This document shows positions 56,979 through 64,000 of a stretch of 64,000 nt of DNA, in pieces. The DNA lies in the NCBI RefSeq assembly GCF_022440845.1, contig NZ_JAKNTO010000001.1, forward strand, positions 2,914,001 to 2,978,000, written 5' to 3'. The position numbers were made by a program, and so were the translations under genes. Origin of the DNA: Ruminococcus sp. OA3. Its GTDB lineage: Bacteria; Bacillota; Clostridia; Lachnospirales; Lachnospiraceae. How positions within the stretch are numbered: the first letter of the stretch is position 1; every line of letters begins with the position of its first letter. Under the pieces are notes generated by a model. That model ran no database searches, was not told the origin of the DNA, and saw only the letters and a list, made by a program, of their open reading frames with translations.

Positions 56979-59042
56979 TCACAGGCTGATGCCTTCTGTC
57001 TGATATTTCAAATACGCCTCCAGTTTTTTTCGAATCCCGCTGTATTCCTGAGTATCCAGAAGTTTTTCGTTGTCAGCCCTCAGCATGGCCGCGGCCTCAC
57101 TGGCTGTTTTCAAAATTTCTGCATCCTGAAAAATATCCGCGATCCGAAATTCCATCATTCCGCTCTGACGGATCCCCAGGATATCCCCCGGCCCTCTCAG
57201 CTTCAGATCTTCTCCCGCAATATGAAAGCCGTCGTTGGAACGATTCAGGATATCAAGACGCTTTGCCGTATTTTCATCCTCATTTCCCTGTATGAAAATG
57301 CAATAGGACTGTGCATCCCCGCGGCCCACGCGTCCGCGCAGCTGATGCAGCTGTGCCAGCCCGAAACTCTCTGCGTTTTCAACCATCATAACGGTAGCAT
57401 TCGGCACATTTACACCGACTTCCACAACGGTCGTACTGACAAGCACCTGAACGTCGTTTGCTGCAAATCTTTCCATCACTTCATTTTTCTCCGAAGGCTT
57501 CATCTTGCCGTGCAGAACTGCCACCGCGGTATCCGGCGACAGATATCCGGCAAGTTTCTTCGGGTAATCCGTAACATTCTCCGCGTCGAGTTCTTCACTC
57601 TCCTCAACCATCGGACAGATAATATACGCCTGATGCCCCTCCTGAATCTGCTGTTCGATAAAACGGTAAGCCGTCCTGCGGTATCCCTGATTTACAACAC
57701 AGTTTTTGATGGGCAGCCTTCTCGCCGGAAGCTCATCGATCACAGAGATATCCAGATCCCCGTACAGTATGATCGCCAGTGTGCGCGGTATCGGCGTTGC
57801 ACTCATCACGAGTACATTTGGCACGCCTCCTTTTTCAGAAAAGTGCTCTCTCTGACGTACGCCAAAACGGTGCTGCTCATCCGTTATGACAAGAGCAAGG
57901 CTGTGATACTCCACCTTCTCCTGTATCAGTGCATGCGTTCCTATGATCATGCGGCAGGACCCATTTCTGATCAACCCGTACCGCTCCCGCTTTTCTCTTG
58001 CAGTGTTGGAACCAGTCAGCAGGACCGGTGCATACTGTTCCCACTCCTCTGCACTGAGGAGCTGCCTCAGGGATTCATAATGCTGCCTGGCAAGTACTTC
58101 TGTGGGCACCATCATCGCTGACTGACAACCGTTTTCTGCCGCCATAGCCATTGCCAGAAAAGCCACAACGGTTTTTCCGCTTCCCACATCCCCCTGCACC
58201 AGACGTGCCATGGCCGTACTGCTCCTCATATCGCGTTCGATCTCAAACCAGACCTGTTTCTGTGCGGCAGTCAGCTCATAGGGCAGGCGCTCCATGATCT
58301 CCTCCGTCTTCCAGACCTCCTTCAGCGGAAACGAAGCCGGCGTTGTCTCTGATTTTTCTTTAAATCCTGCTACCGTAAGTATAAACAGTAAAAACTCATC
58401 AAAAACCAGCCGTTTCCTGGCTTCCTTCAGAGATTCAAAGTTTTTCGGAAAATGAATCTGTTCCACAGCAAACGAATATTCTGCCAGATGATACTGCGTG
58501 CGCAGTGCAGCAGGAAGATATTCCTGAAGATTCTCTTTCTGCAGCAGCAGCTGTCTGACCGCTTTGACAATTACTTTATTAGAAAGCCCTGCTGTCAGTC
58601 CATAAAGCGGCTGCATGGCATTTTGTATCTGTTCGTATGCGGCAGGAGTAAAATATTCCGGCTGTTCCATTGTCAGACGCCCGTTTTTCTCTGTTACTTT
58701 CCCACGGAAAACAAAAACAGCTCCGCGTTTCAGTATACTTCTTAAAAACGGCATATTAAACCAGGTCAGAGTCAGATAAAAATCTCCTTCCCTGATCCTT
58801 GTCGTGACAACGGTCCGTATTCCCATTTTTTTGACATCAGGTGCATGCATCAGCATCCCCGTCACAGACCATTTTTTTCCCGGAATAAGCTGACATAGCT
58901 GCACGGGTGGTTCATAGGTATCATAGTCTCGCGGATAGTAATGGATCAGGTCGTCTGTTGAGCAGATTCCAAGCTTTGCAAACAGTTTTTCTGTTTTTTC
59001 CCCGACTCCCCTGATAGATTTGATTGTGTGTTCTGTCTTCAT
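56979..59042 (-). CDS. recG: ATP-dependent DNA helicase RecG
   Basis: A 687-residue RecG that remodels stalled forks and Holliday junctions. The N-terminal wedge/OB domain has IRGVGEKTEKLFAKLGI, PRDYDTYEPP and FRGKVTEKNGRL. Helicase motifs follow: LVQGDVGSGKTVVAF, the DEQH box in VITDEQHRFGVRQRE, VMSATPIPRTLA, VSTTVVEVGVNVPNA and QLHQLRGRVGRG. A terminator separates it from yloV upstream. Confidence 0.97.
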   Translation of the reverse strand: MKTEHTIKSIRGVGEKTEKLFAKLGICSTDDLIHYYPRDYDTYEPPVQLCQLIPGKKWSVTGMLMHAPDVKKMGIRTVVTTRIREGDFYLTLTWFNMPFLRSILKRGAVFVFRGKVTEKNGRLTMEQPEYFTPAAYEQIQNAMQPLYGLTAGLSNKVIVKAVRQLLLQKENLQEYLPAALRTQYHLAEYSFAVEQIHFPKNFESLKEARKRLVFDEFLLFILTVAGFKEKSETTPASFPLKEVWKTEEIMERLPYELTAAQKQVWFEIERDMRSSTAMARLVQGDVGSGKTVVAFLAMAMAAENGCQSAMMVPTEVLARQHYESLRQLLSAEEWEQYAPVLLTGSNTAREKRERYGLIRNGSCRMIIGTHALIQEKVEYHSLALVITDEQHRFGVRQREHFSEKGGVPNVLVMSATPIPRTLAIILYGDLDISVIDELPARRLPIKNCVVNQGYRRTAYRFIEQQIQEGHQAYIICPMVEESEELDAENVTDYPKKLAGYLSPDTAVAVLHGKMKPSEKNEVMERFAANDVQVLVSTTVVEVGVNVPNATVMMVENAESFGLAQLHQLRGRVGRGDAQSYCIFIQGNEDENTAKRLDILNRSNDGFHIAGEDLKLRGPGDILGIRQSGMMEFRIADIFQDAEILKTASEAAAMLRADNEKLLDTQEYSGIRKKLEAYLKYQTEGISL

Positions 59043-59116
59043 GCCATATATCCTCTTACTAATTAAAGTGAAAGCCAGTTGCTCTGTGCCGTTGGCACTC
59101 CCGGGACCTTCATAGT

Positions 59117-59158
59117 AAAAAAAGGCATTGCAAAGAATTTTTCTTCCCCTGCAATGCC
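59117..59158 (-). terminator. Terminator after yloV
   Basis: Reverse strand GGCATTGCA (59150-59158) pairs with TGCAATGCC (59124-59132), followed by seven T. It separates asp23-yloV from recG. Confidence 0.85.
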
Positions 59159-59164
59159 CATGCT

Positions 59165-60820
59165 CTATTCTACTGAAACGATACAGTAATAAATCGGCTG
59201 GCCGCCATAATTTACCTCTACGTCACAGTCCGGGTATGCCGCTTCCAGATCTTCCCCTAACTTCTCAGCCACTTCTTCCGTCACGTCTTCTCCGTAATAT
59301 ACGCTGATCAGTTCCGAATCTCCATTCACCATCGCCGACACGGTTTCTTTCGTCACACTCATGACATCTTCACCGACCGCCAGAATTCCGTGGTCTCCGA
59401 TTCCCATGATGTCGCCCTGTTTGATTTCCTTGTCATCAATATGTGTATCGCGGACTGCATATGTGATCTGTCCTGTTTTCACATTGTCGATGCCCTCTGT
59501 CATAGCCTGTGCATTCTCCTGCGGCGTTTTTTCCGGTACATAGTTAATCACAGCTGTGATACCCTGCGGCACTGTCTTCGTCGGGATTACAATGATTTCC
59601 TTATCCTTCGTCAGATTCTGTGCCTGGTTTGCAGCCAGAATAATATTTTTATTATTCGGAAGGATATAGATCGTCTTTGCATTCACACAGGCAATCGCGT
59701 TGAGCATATCTTCCGTACTCGGATTCATCGTCTGGCCGCCCTCAATCAGGTAGTCCACACCGAGTCCTCTGAAGATCTCGCCGATCCCCTTTCCGATGGA
59801 TACTGAAATAAATCCAACCTCCTTCAAAGGCTCCTGGCTTTTCTGCTCTGCCGCCGCTTTTTCAGCATCCTTGATCAGTTTTTCCTGATGTTCTTCTCTC
59901 ATATTATCGATCTTCATTCTGGAAAGTGCACCATACGTCAGGGCTTTCTGAATCGCCAGCCCCGGATCATTCGTATGTACATGCACTTTGACGATATCGT
60001 CGTCTGCAACACACACAATAGAATCACCGATAGAACTCAGGTAGGATTTGAATTCATTCTCATCCTTATTATTGAACACGTGATCGTCTGTCATGATAAT
60101 AAATTCCGTACAGTAACCGAATTTGATGTCAGCCTCTGTCTCTTTTCTGACCACAGTACTGCCCCCCGTCGCCACGGGAACATCAAACGTAAGATCGATC
60201 TCCTTACCCATGAATGCGTCATACGCACCGCGCATAACTTCCACAAGGCCCTGACCGCCTGAGTCGACGACCCCCGCCTCTTTCAGGACAGGCAGCATGT
60301 CAGGAGTTCTGGCCAGAACACTCTCAGCCTCTGCCAGGACATCTTCAAAAAACGCCTGAAGATCATCGCATTCTTCCGCAAGCTGCACTGCTTTTTTTGC
60401 TGCGCCACGCGCCACTGTCAATATTGTACCTTCTTTCGGCTTCATGACCGCCTTATACGCTGTCTCCACGCCTTTTTCAAAGGCAGCCGCAAAAATCGGG
60501 GCGTCCAGTTTCCTGTAATCCCGTATTCCCTTTGTAAAGCCTCTGAGAAGCTGTGACAGAATAACACCGGAATTCCCCCGCGCTCCGCGCAGAGAACCGG
60601 ATGAAATTGCTTTTGCCAGTGTTTCTGTCGTGACTTCGGAAAGTCCATTGACCTCTTTGACAGCAGACATGATTGTCAGCGTCATATTCGTACCCGTATC
60701 TCCATCCGGAACCGGAAATACATTCAGTTCATTGATCCATTCCTTTTTCACTTCCAGATTTTTAGCACCAGCCAGAAACATCTTTTTCAGCATTCCGGCA
60801 TCTACTGTATTTGTTGCCAC
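59165..60820 (-). CDS. yloV: DAK2-domain fatty acid kinase-like protein (FakA/YloV)
   Basis: A 551-residue protein. An N-terminal DAK2 kinase domain binds ATP and magnesium through FPVPDGDTGTNMTLT and GARGNSGVILSQLLRG. A middle domain follows, then a C-terminal DegV-related domain (IYILPNNKNIILAANQ, VIPTKTVPQG). Homologues (FakA) phosphorylate fatty acids bound to FakB/DegV proteins; one such protein is encoded at 16227-17114. GTG 60820 is chosen because GGAGG lies 8 bases upstream. It follows asp23 as in most Firmicutes. Confidence 0.93.
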   Translation of the reverse strand: MATNTVDAGMLKKMFLAGAKNLEVKKEWINELNVFPVPDGDTGTNMTLTIMSAVKEVNGLSEVTTETLAKAISSGSLRGARGNSGVILSQLLRGFTKGIRDYRKLDAPIFAAAFEKGVETAYKAVMKPKEGTILTVARGAAKKAVQLAEECDDLQAFFEDVLAEAESVLARTPDMLPVLKEAGVVDSGGQGLVEVMRGAYDAFMGKEIDLTFDVPVATGGSTVVRKETEADIKFGYCTEFIIMTDDHVFNNKDENEFKSYLSSIGDSIVCVADDDIVKVHVHTNDPGLAIQKALTYGALSRMKIDNMREEHQEKLIKDAEKAAAEQKSQEPLKEVGFISVSIGKGIGEIFRGLGVDYLIEGGQTMNPSTEDMLNAIACVNAKTIYILPNNKNIILAANQAQNLTKDKEIIVIPTKTVPQGITAVINYVPEKTPQENAQAMTEGIDNVKTGQITYAVRDTHIDDKEIKQGDIMGIGDHGILAVGEDVMSVTKETVSAMVNGDSELISVYYGEDVTEEVAEKLGEDLEAAYPDCDVEVNYGGQPIYYCIVSVE

Positions 60821-60837
60821 AATAAGTTCCTCCTTAA

Positions 60838-61194
60838 TCAATCTATTACTCTCACGCCTTCGACCAGGATATTGATGTGTTCAATTTCCAGTCCTGTGAA
60901 TTCTTCTACTTTATACCTGACACTGCTGATCAGATTATCAGCCACTGCAAGAATGCTGACTCCATATGATACGATCACATGGAAGTCCAAGGAGATTTTA
61001 TTGTCATTCAGCGCAACATTGATCCCATGTTTTAAACTTTCTCTTTTCAACAGTTTTACCAGACCATCTTTCATATTTACCGCAGCCATACCTACGATGC
61101 CAAAACATTCCACGGCAACGCTTCCGGCATACATAGCGATAACGTCCGGATTTATGGATATTTCTCCTAGTTCTGTATTGATTCGGCCCTTCAT
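60838..61194 (-). CDS. Asp23/Gls24-family protein (YloU)
   Basis: A 118-residue Asp23-type protein: GEISINPDVIAMYAGSVAVE, CFGIVGMAAVN, LDFHVIVSYGVSILAVADNL, and IEHINILVEGVRV. Members act at the cell envelope or in stress, with unclear mechanism. It is divergent from rpmB and co-transcribed with yloV. Confidence 0.93.
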   Translation of the reverse strand: MKGRINTELGEISINPDVIAMYAGSVAVECFGIVGMAAVNMKDGLVKLLKRESLKHGINVALNDNKISLDFHVIVSYGVSILAVADNLISSVRYKVEEFTGLEIEHINILVEGVRVID

Positions 61195-61314
61195 TCGGAT
61201 TCCTCCATTTCTGGTTCTTAAGTCTCTGTTTCATAATGACCCTTATTTTATGTTTGTATTATAACCTTTTTTACAGGAAAATGAAATATTTAATTTGAAT
61301 TTTTTATTTTTCTC

Positions 61315-61343
61315 TTGCAAATCAAGGCGACTTCTGATAAAAT
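61315..61343 (+). promoter_or_regulatory. rpmB promoter
   Basis: TTGCAA (61315-61320), 17-bp spacer, TAAAAT (61338-61343). Confidence 0.7.
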
Positions 61344-61405
61344 AACTATTGTTGCAAGTCTGGATGTGCTTTCCGGACTTATTATATGTTCAAGGAGGTG
61401 CAATC

Positions 61406-61591
61406 ATGGCAAAATGTGCAATTTGTGAAAAAGGCGCTCATTTCGGAAACAATGTGAGCCATTCTCATAGAAGATCTAACAAAATGTGGAAATCCAACAT
61501 CAAATCTGTAAAGGTTAATGTAAACGGAGCGGCCAGAAAGATGTATGTATGTACTTCATGTCTGAAATCCGGCAGAGTTGAGCGTGCTTAG
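61406..61591 (+). CDS. rpmB: 50S ribosomal protein L28
   Basis: A 61-residue L28: MAKCAICEKGAHFGNNVSHS, HRRSNKMWKSNIKSVK, YVCTSCLKSGRVERA. Both CxxC pairs are present (CAIC, CTSC), marking the zinc-binding form. AAGGAGGTG lies before ATG 61406. A terminator follows. Confidence 0.97.
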   Translation: MAKCAICEKGAHFGNNVSHSHRRSNKMWKSNIKSVKVNVNGAARKMYVCTSCLKSGRVERA

Positions 61592-61623
61592 TTCTTCATG
61601 AATCATCGATTATGAATACTGCG

Positions 61624-61657
61624 AAAAGGGTGTCCTGAAGGGACATCCTTTTTTTAT
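61624..61657 (+). terminator. Terminator of rpmB
   Basis: A GGGTGTCC / GGACATCC hairpin with a T run directly after it. Confidence 0.85.
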
Positions 61658-61664
61658 CATACTA

Positions 61665-61693
61665 TTGACAAATACATCATATCTTTATAAAAT
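61665..61693 (+). promoter_or_regulatory. Promoter of the TetR gene
   Basis: TTGACA (61665-61670), 17-bp spacer, TAAAAT (61688-61693). Confidence 0.8.
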
Positions 61694-61702
61694 GGAACGA
61701 AA

Positions 61703-61714
61703 GCAAGTACTTGC
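61703..61714. promoter_or_regulatory. Palindrome at the TetR transcription start
   Basis: GCAAGTACTTGC is a perfect 12-bp palindrome between the -10 and the Shine-Dalgarno GGAGGTG. It is a natural candidate for autorepression by the TetR protein encoded directly downstream. Confidence 0.55.
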
Positions 61715-61728
61715 ATGGAGGTGTCATT

Positions 61729-62307
61729 ATGGATGAAACCAGTCAAAAGATCATTGACGCGACGATGCGCCTGATTCGCGACAAAGGATACGTCGCTACT
61801 ACTACAAAAGATATCGCTAACCTCGCCGGCGTCAATGAATGCACACTTTTCAGGAAGTTCAGGAACAAAAAGGATATTGCACTAAGCGGTATCGAACAGG
61901 AAAAATGGCGCGGCAATATTACATCTGATATTTTTCACGACATAGTCTGGGAACTGCAGCCGGACCTTGAAATGTTCATGAACGCTTATATGGAAAGAAT
62001 AACACCTGATTTCGTAAATCTTTCCATTGGTCTTCGCGCTCCGCAGCTGTATGAGGATGCCGCGCCTTTTATCATGAAGATACCGCAGGCATTTATCTCT
62101 TCTCTTACTGAATACTTCAGCAACATGGAGGAACTTGGAAAACTTCCCCCGCTGGACTGTGAGTGCCTTGCTCTGACCATATTTTCTGCGACTTTCGGTT
62201 ATACATTCCTGAAAGCTTCTTTTGAAGAAAAGCTTTCATCTGTGAGCCGGACAGATTTTATCAAACGGAGTGTGGAATTGTTTATCAGCGGTATTCCACA
62301 GCTGTGA
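61729..62307 (+). CDS. TetR-family transcriptional regulator
   Basis: A 192-residue TetR protein. HTH at ~5-50 (IIDATMRLIRDKGYVATTT, DIANLAGVNECTLFRKFRNK), then an all-helical ligand domain with EYFSNMEELGKLPPLD. ATG 61729 follows GGAGGTG; the in-frame TTG at 61711 overlaps the palindrome and is unlikely. It lies 33 bases before the acetolactate synthase gene with no terminator between, so it may regulate itself and that gene. Confidence 0.92.
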   Translation: MDETSQKIIDATMRLIRDKGYVATTTKDIANLAGVNECTLFRKFRNKKDIALSGIEQEKWRGNITSDIFHDIVWELQPDLEMFMNAYMERITPDFVNLSIGLRAPQLYEDAAPFIMKIPQAFISSLTEYFSNMEELGKLPPLDCECLALTIFSATFGYTFLKASFEEKLSSVSRTDFIKRSVELFISGIPQL

Positions 62308-62340
62308 TGAACTTTAATACTGCAAAAAGGAGAGTAATCT

Positions 62341-64000
62341 ATGTTAATATCAGGAGCTGAACTGTTTGTAAACGCTTTAAAGGCAGAACAGGTTGACACT
62401 CTGTTCGCCTATCCCGGCGGCCAGGCCATTGATTTATTTGATGCCCTGTACCAGAAACCGGATATCGATGTCATTCTTCCGCGTCATGAGCAGGGATTGA
62501 TTCACGCCGCGGACGGTTATGCCCGTTCAACCGGAAAGACAGGGGTATGCCTTGTGACAAGCGGTCCCGGAGCTACCAATCTCGTCACCGGCATCGCCAC
62601 GGCAAATTATGACAGTGTCCCGCTTGTCTGCTTTACCGGCCAGGTTCCGACCAGTCTGATCGGGAATGACGCCTTCCAGGAAGTCGATATCGTCGGTATC
62701 ACCAGAAGCATCTGTAAATATGCAGTGACAGTCAGAAACCGTGAAGACCTCAACAGTACCATCAAAAAGGCATTCTATATTGCCAGAAGCGGTAAACCCG
62801 GAGTCGTGGTCGTCGATATTCCAAAGGATATCCAGCGGGCACCCGGCAGCGACCTGTATCCCGAAACGATCGATATCCGCGGATACAAACCCAGTACATC
62901 AGTACATATCGGACAGCTGAAAAAGGCGCTGGGACTGTTAAAACACGCAAAACGCCCCGTCTTTTTAGTCGGTGGTGGCGTCAATATCACACATGCGGGA
63001 AAGGAAATGACGAAGCTGGCAGAGTTGACGGGCTGCCCTGTTGTCACGACGATCATGGGAAAGGGGTCGGTCCCCACCTCCCATCCCCTCTATATTGGAA
63101 ACATCGGGATTCACGGCAGCTATGCCGCCAACTCGGCGATCAGCAACTGTGATCTGCTGTTCTCGATTGGCACCAGATTCAACGACCGGATCACCGGAAA
63201 GATCGAAGAATTTGCAAAAGACGCAGCCATCGTTCACATCGATATTGATTCTGCTTCCATTTCCAGAAATATTGCCGTCGATGTCCCCATCGTCGCTGAT
63301 GCCAGACAGGCGATCCTGGCGCTGCTTGACAGGGCAGTACCCCTGAAAATCGACGCGTGGCGCGATGAGATCAATACCTGGGATCAGCAGTTCCCGTTGA
63401 GGTCGAAGGCTGCGGGACTTACACCTGAGGCGATTATAAGCGCCATTAACCAGACGTTTGATAACTCAGTCATAGCCACCGACGTAGGACAAAATCAACT
63501 GTGGGCGACACAGTATCTCTCTCTCGACGAACACAGGCAGCTGATGACTTCCGGGGGGCTTGGCACAATGGGATACGGGTTTCCTGCAGCACTCGGTGCA
63601 AAACTTGGGAATCCTGACAAAGACGTCATTGTCATATCCGGTGACGGAGGCATGCAGATGAATATTCAGGAAATGGCGACGGCTGTAGTTTACGAACTGC
63701 CCGTCATCATCTGTATACTGAACAACGGATACCTGGGCAATGTGCGGCAGTGGCAGGAAATGTTTTTTGATAAGCGTTATTCTTCCACCTGCATGCGCCG
63801 CAGAAAGAGCTGTCTGGCAGCATGCGGAAACATGCATAAAGAGTGTCCTGAGTATACTCCCGATTTTGTGAAACTGGCGGAAAGCTACGGTGCAAAAGGA
63901 ATTCGTGTGACAAAAGCTGAAGATATCGCCACTGCTTTGGTGGAGGCTAAAAACACCCGTACTGTACCGACGGTCATTGAGTTTATCATTGAGCGTGAAG
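62341..64000 (+). CDS. ilvB: Acetolactate synthase large subunit, 3' end outside window
   Basis: The frame is open from ATG 62341 to the window edge (553 codons), nearly a full IlvB. It condenses two pyruvates, or pyruvate and 2-oxobutyrate, for branched-chain amino acids. Motifs: FAYPGGQAIDLFDAL, LPRHEQGLIHAADGYAR (catalytic Glu in family), TSGPGATNLVTGIATA, GTRFNDRITG, and the ThDP site GDGGMQMN with LNNGYLGNVRQWQ. Between KRYSST and YTPDF is an extra Cys-rich segment (CMRRRKSCLAACGNMHKEC). The small subunit ilvN is not seen and would lie beyond the end. AAGGAGAG precedes the ATG. Confidence 0.94.
   Translation, partial: MLISGAELFVNALKAEQVDTLFAYPGGQAIDLFDALYQKPDIDVILPRHEQGLIHAADGYARSTGKTGVCLVTSGPGATNLVTGIATANYDSVPLVCFTGQVPTSLIGNDAFQEVDIVGITRSICKYAVTVRNREDLNSTIKKAFYIARSGKPGVVVVDIPKDIQRAPGSDLYPETIDIRGYKPSTSVHIGQLKKALGLLKHAKRPVFLVGGGVNITHAGKEMTKLAELTGCPVVTTIMGKGSVPTSHPLYIGNIGIHGSYAANSAISNCDLLFSIGTRFNDRITGKIEEFAKDAAIVHIDIDSASISRNIAVDVPIVADARQAILALLDRAVPLKIDAWRDEINTWDQQFPLRSKAAGLTPEAIISAINQTFDNSVIATDVGQNQLWATQYLSLDEHRQLMTSGGLGTMGYGFPAALGAKLGNPDKDVIVISGDGGMQMNIQEMATAVVYELPVIICILNNGYLGNVRQWQEMFFDKRYSSTCMRRRKSCLAACGNMHKECPEYTPDFVKLAESYGAKGIRVTKAEDIATALVEAKNTRTVPTVIEFIIERE

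Noticed and set aside
62308-62340. T-box or other leader before ilvB
   Set aside because: The gap is only 33 bases and has no T-box sequence or terminator hairpin.

Overview
The window is about 64 kb of low- to mid-GC chromosome from an endospore-forming clostridial Firmicute, most probably a Lachnospiraceae relative. The evidence is an alpha/beta small acid-soluble spore protein, a YlbJ-like sporulation membrane protein, the prp-dependent form of ribosomal protein L27, a Bacillus/Clostridium-type lexA/yneA pair, the short hisG plus hisZ arrangement, and a HisIE with an extra TIM-barrel domain. No rRNA, tRNA, CRISPR array, insertion sequence or phage gene could be supported. Most of the window looks like vertically inherited core genome. 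The accessory parts are 1-10 kb and 21-33 kb.

Layout. 1-5.3 kb (+): the end of a YhgE/Pip-type membrane protein and a UvrA-like double ATPase, separated by the 3' remnant of a regulator gene. 5.4-6.9 kb (-): tag and a LysR regulator, with a second small gene remnant between them. 7.3-9.7 kb (+): proB overlapping a MerR regulator, followed by a DUF554 membrane protein behind a promoter with the 19-bp spacer typical of MerR activation. 9.8-10.9 kb: divergent yneA-like and lexA genes sharing a region with up to five LexA-box-like sites. 11-15.3 kb (-): rplU-prp-rpmA-obgE-yhbY-nadD-yqeK-rsfS, with an L21 leader and an internal terminator. 15.4-20.9 kb (-): a two-part radical-SAM locus, an RNase E/G, a DegV protein and an OGG-type glycosylase in one operon.

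21.2-31.8 kb (-) is a signalling island of four large proteins: two hybrid histidine kinases, one of which carries a GGDEF domain in its middle, and two further diguanylate cyclases. Three of the four begin with the same SnoaL/NTF2-like domain, which looks like a shared input module wired to different outputs. None of the three GGDEF domains keeps the arginine of the RxxD inhibitory site. This is the best candidate for an under-described system here. An RclA-like oxidoreductase follows at 32-33.4 kb (+).

33.5-38.8 kb (-) is a partial histidine operon, hisZ-G-D-B-IE, with a consensus promoter and a palindromic putative operator. 38.8-46.9 kb (-) is a long, tightly packed run: recU, lepB, rluA, a membrane protein, ygiQ, a HAD phosphatase, rsuA, an RsmF-type methyltransferase and a small alarmone synthetase. 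pepD (-) and ylbJ (+) follow. 49.5-51.6 kb (-) has a coiled-coil protein, coaD, rsmD and a methylglyoxal-synthase homologue lacking several conserved active-site residues. Next come the SASP gene (+), a Lys/Ala-rich DUF6465 protein, a large FtsX-type ABC permease with a very long coiled coil, its ATPase, recG, the fatty-acid-kinase-like yloV and asp23 (all -). The window ends on the + strand with rpmB, a TetR regulator with a palindrome near its start, and the 5' 553 codons of an acetolactate synthase gene with an unusual four-cysteine insert.

All assignments come from reading motifs and gene order by eye. No database search was run.
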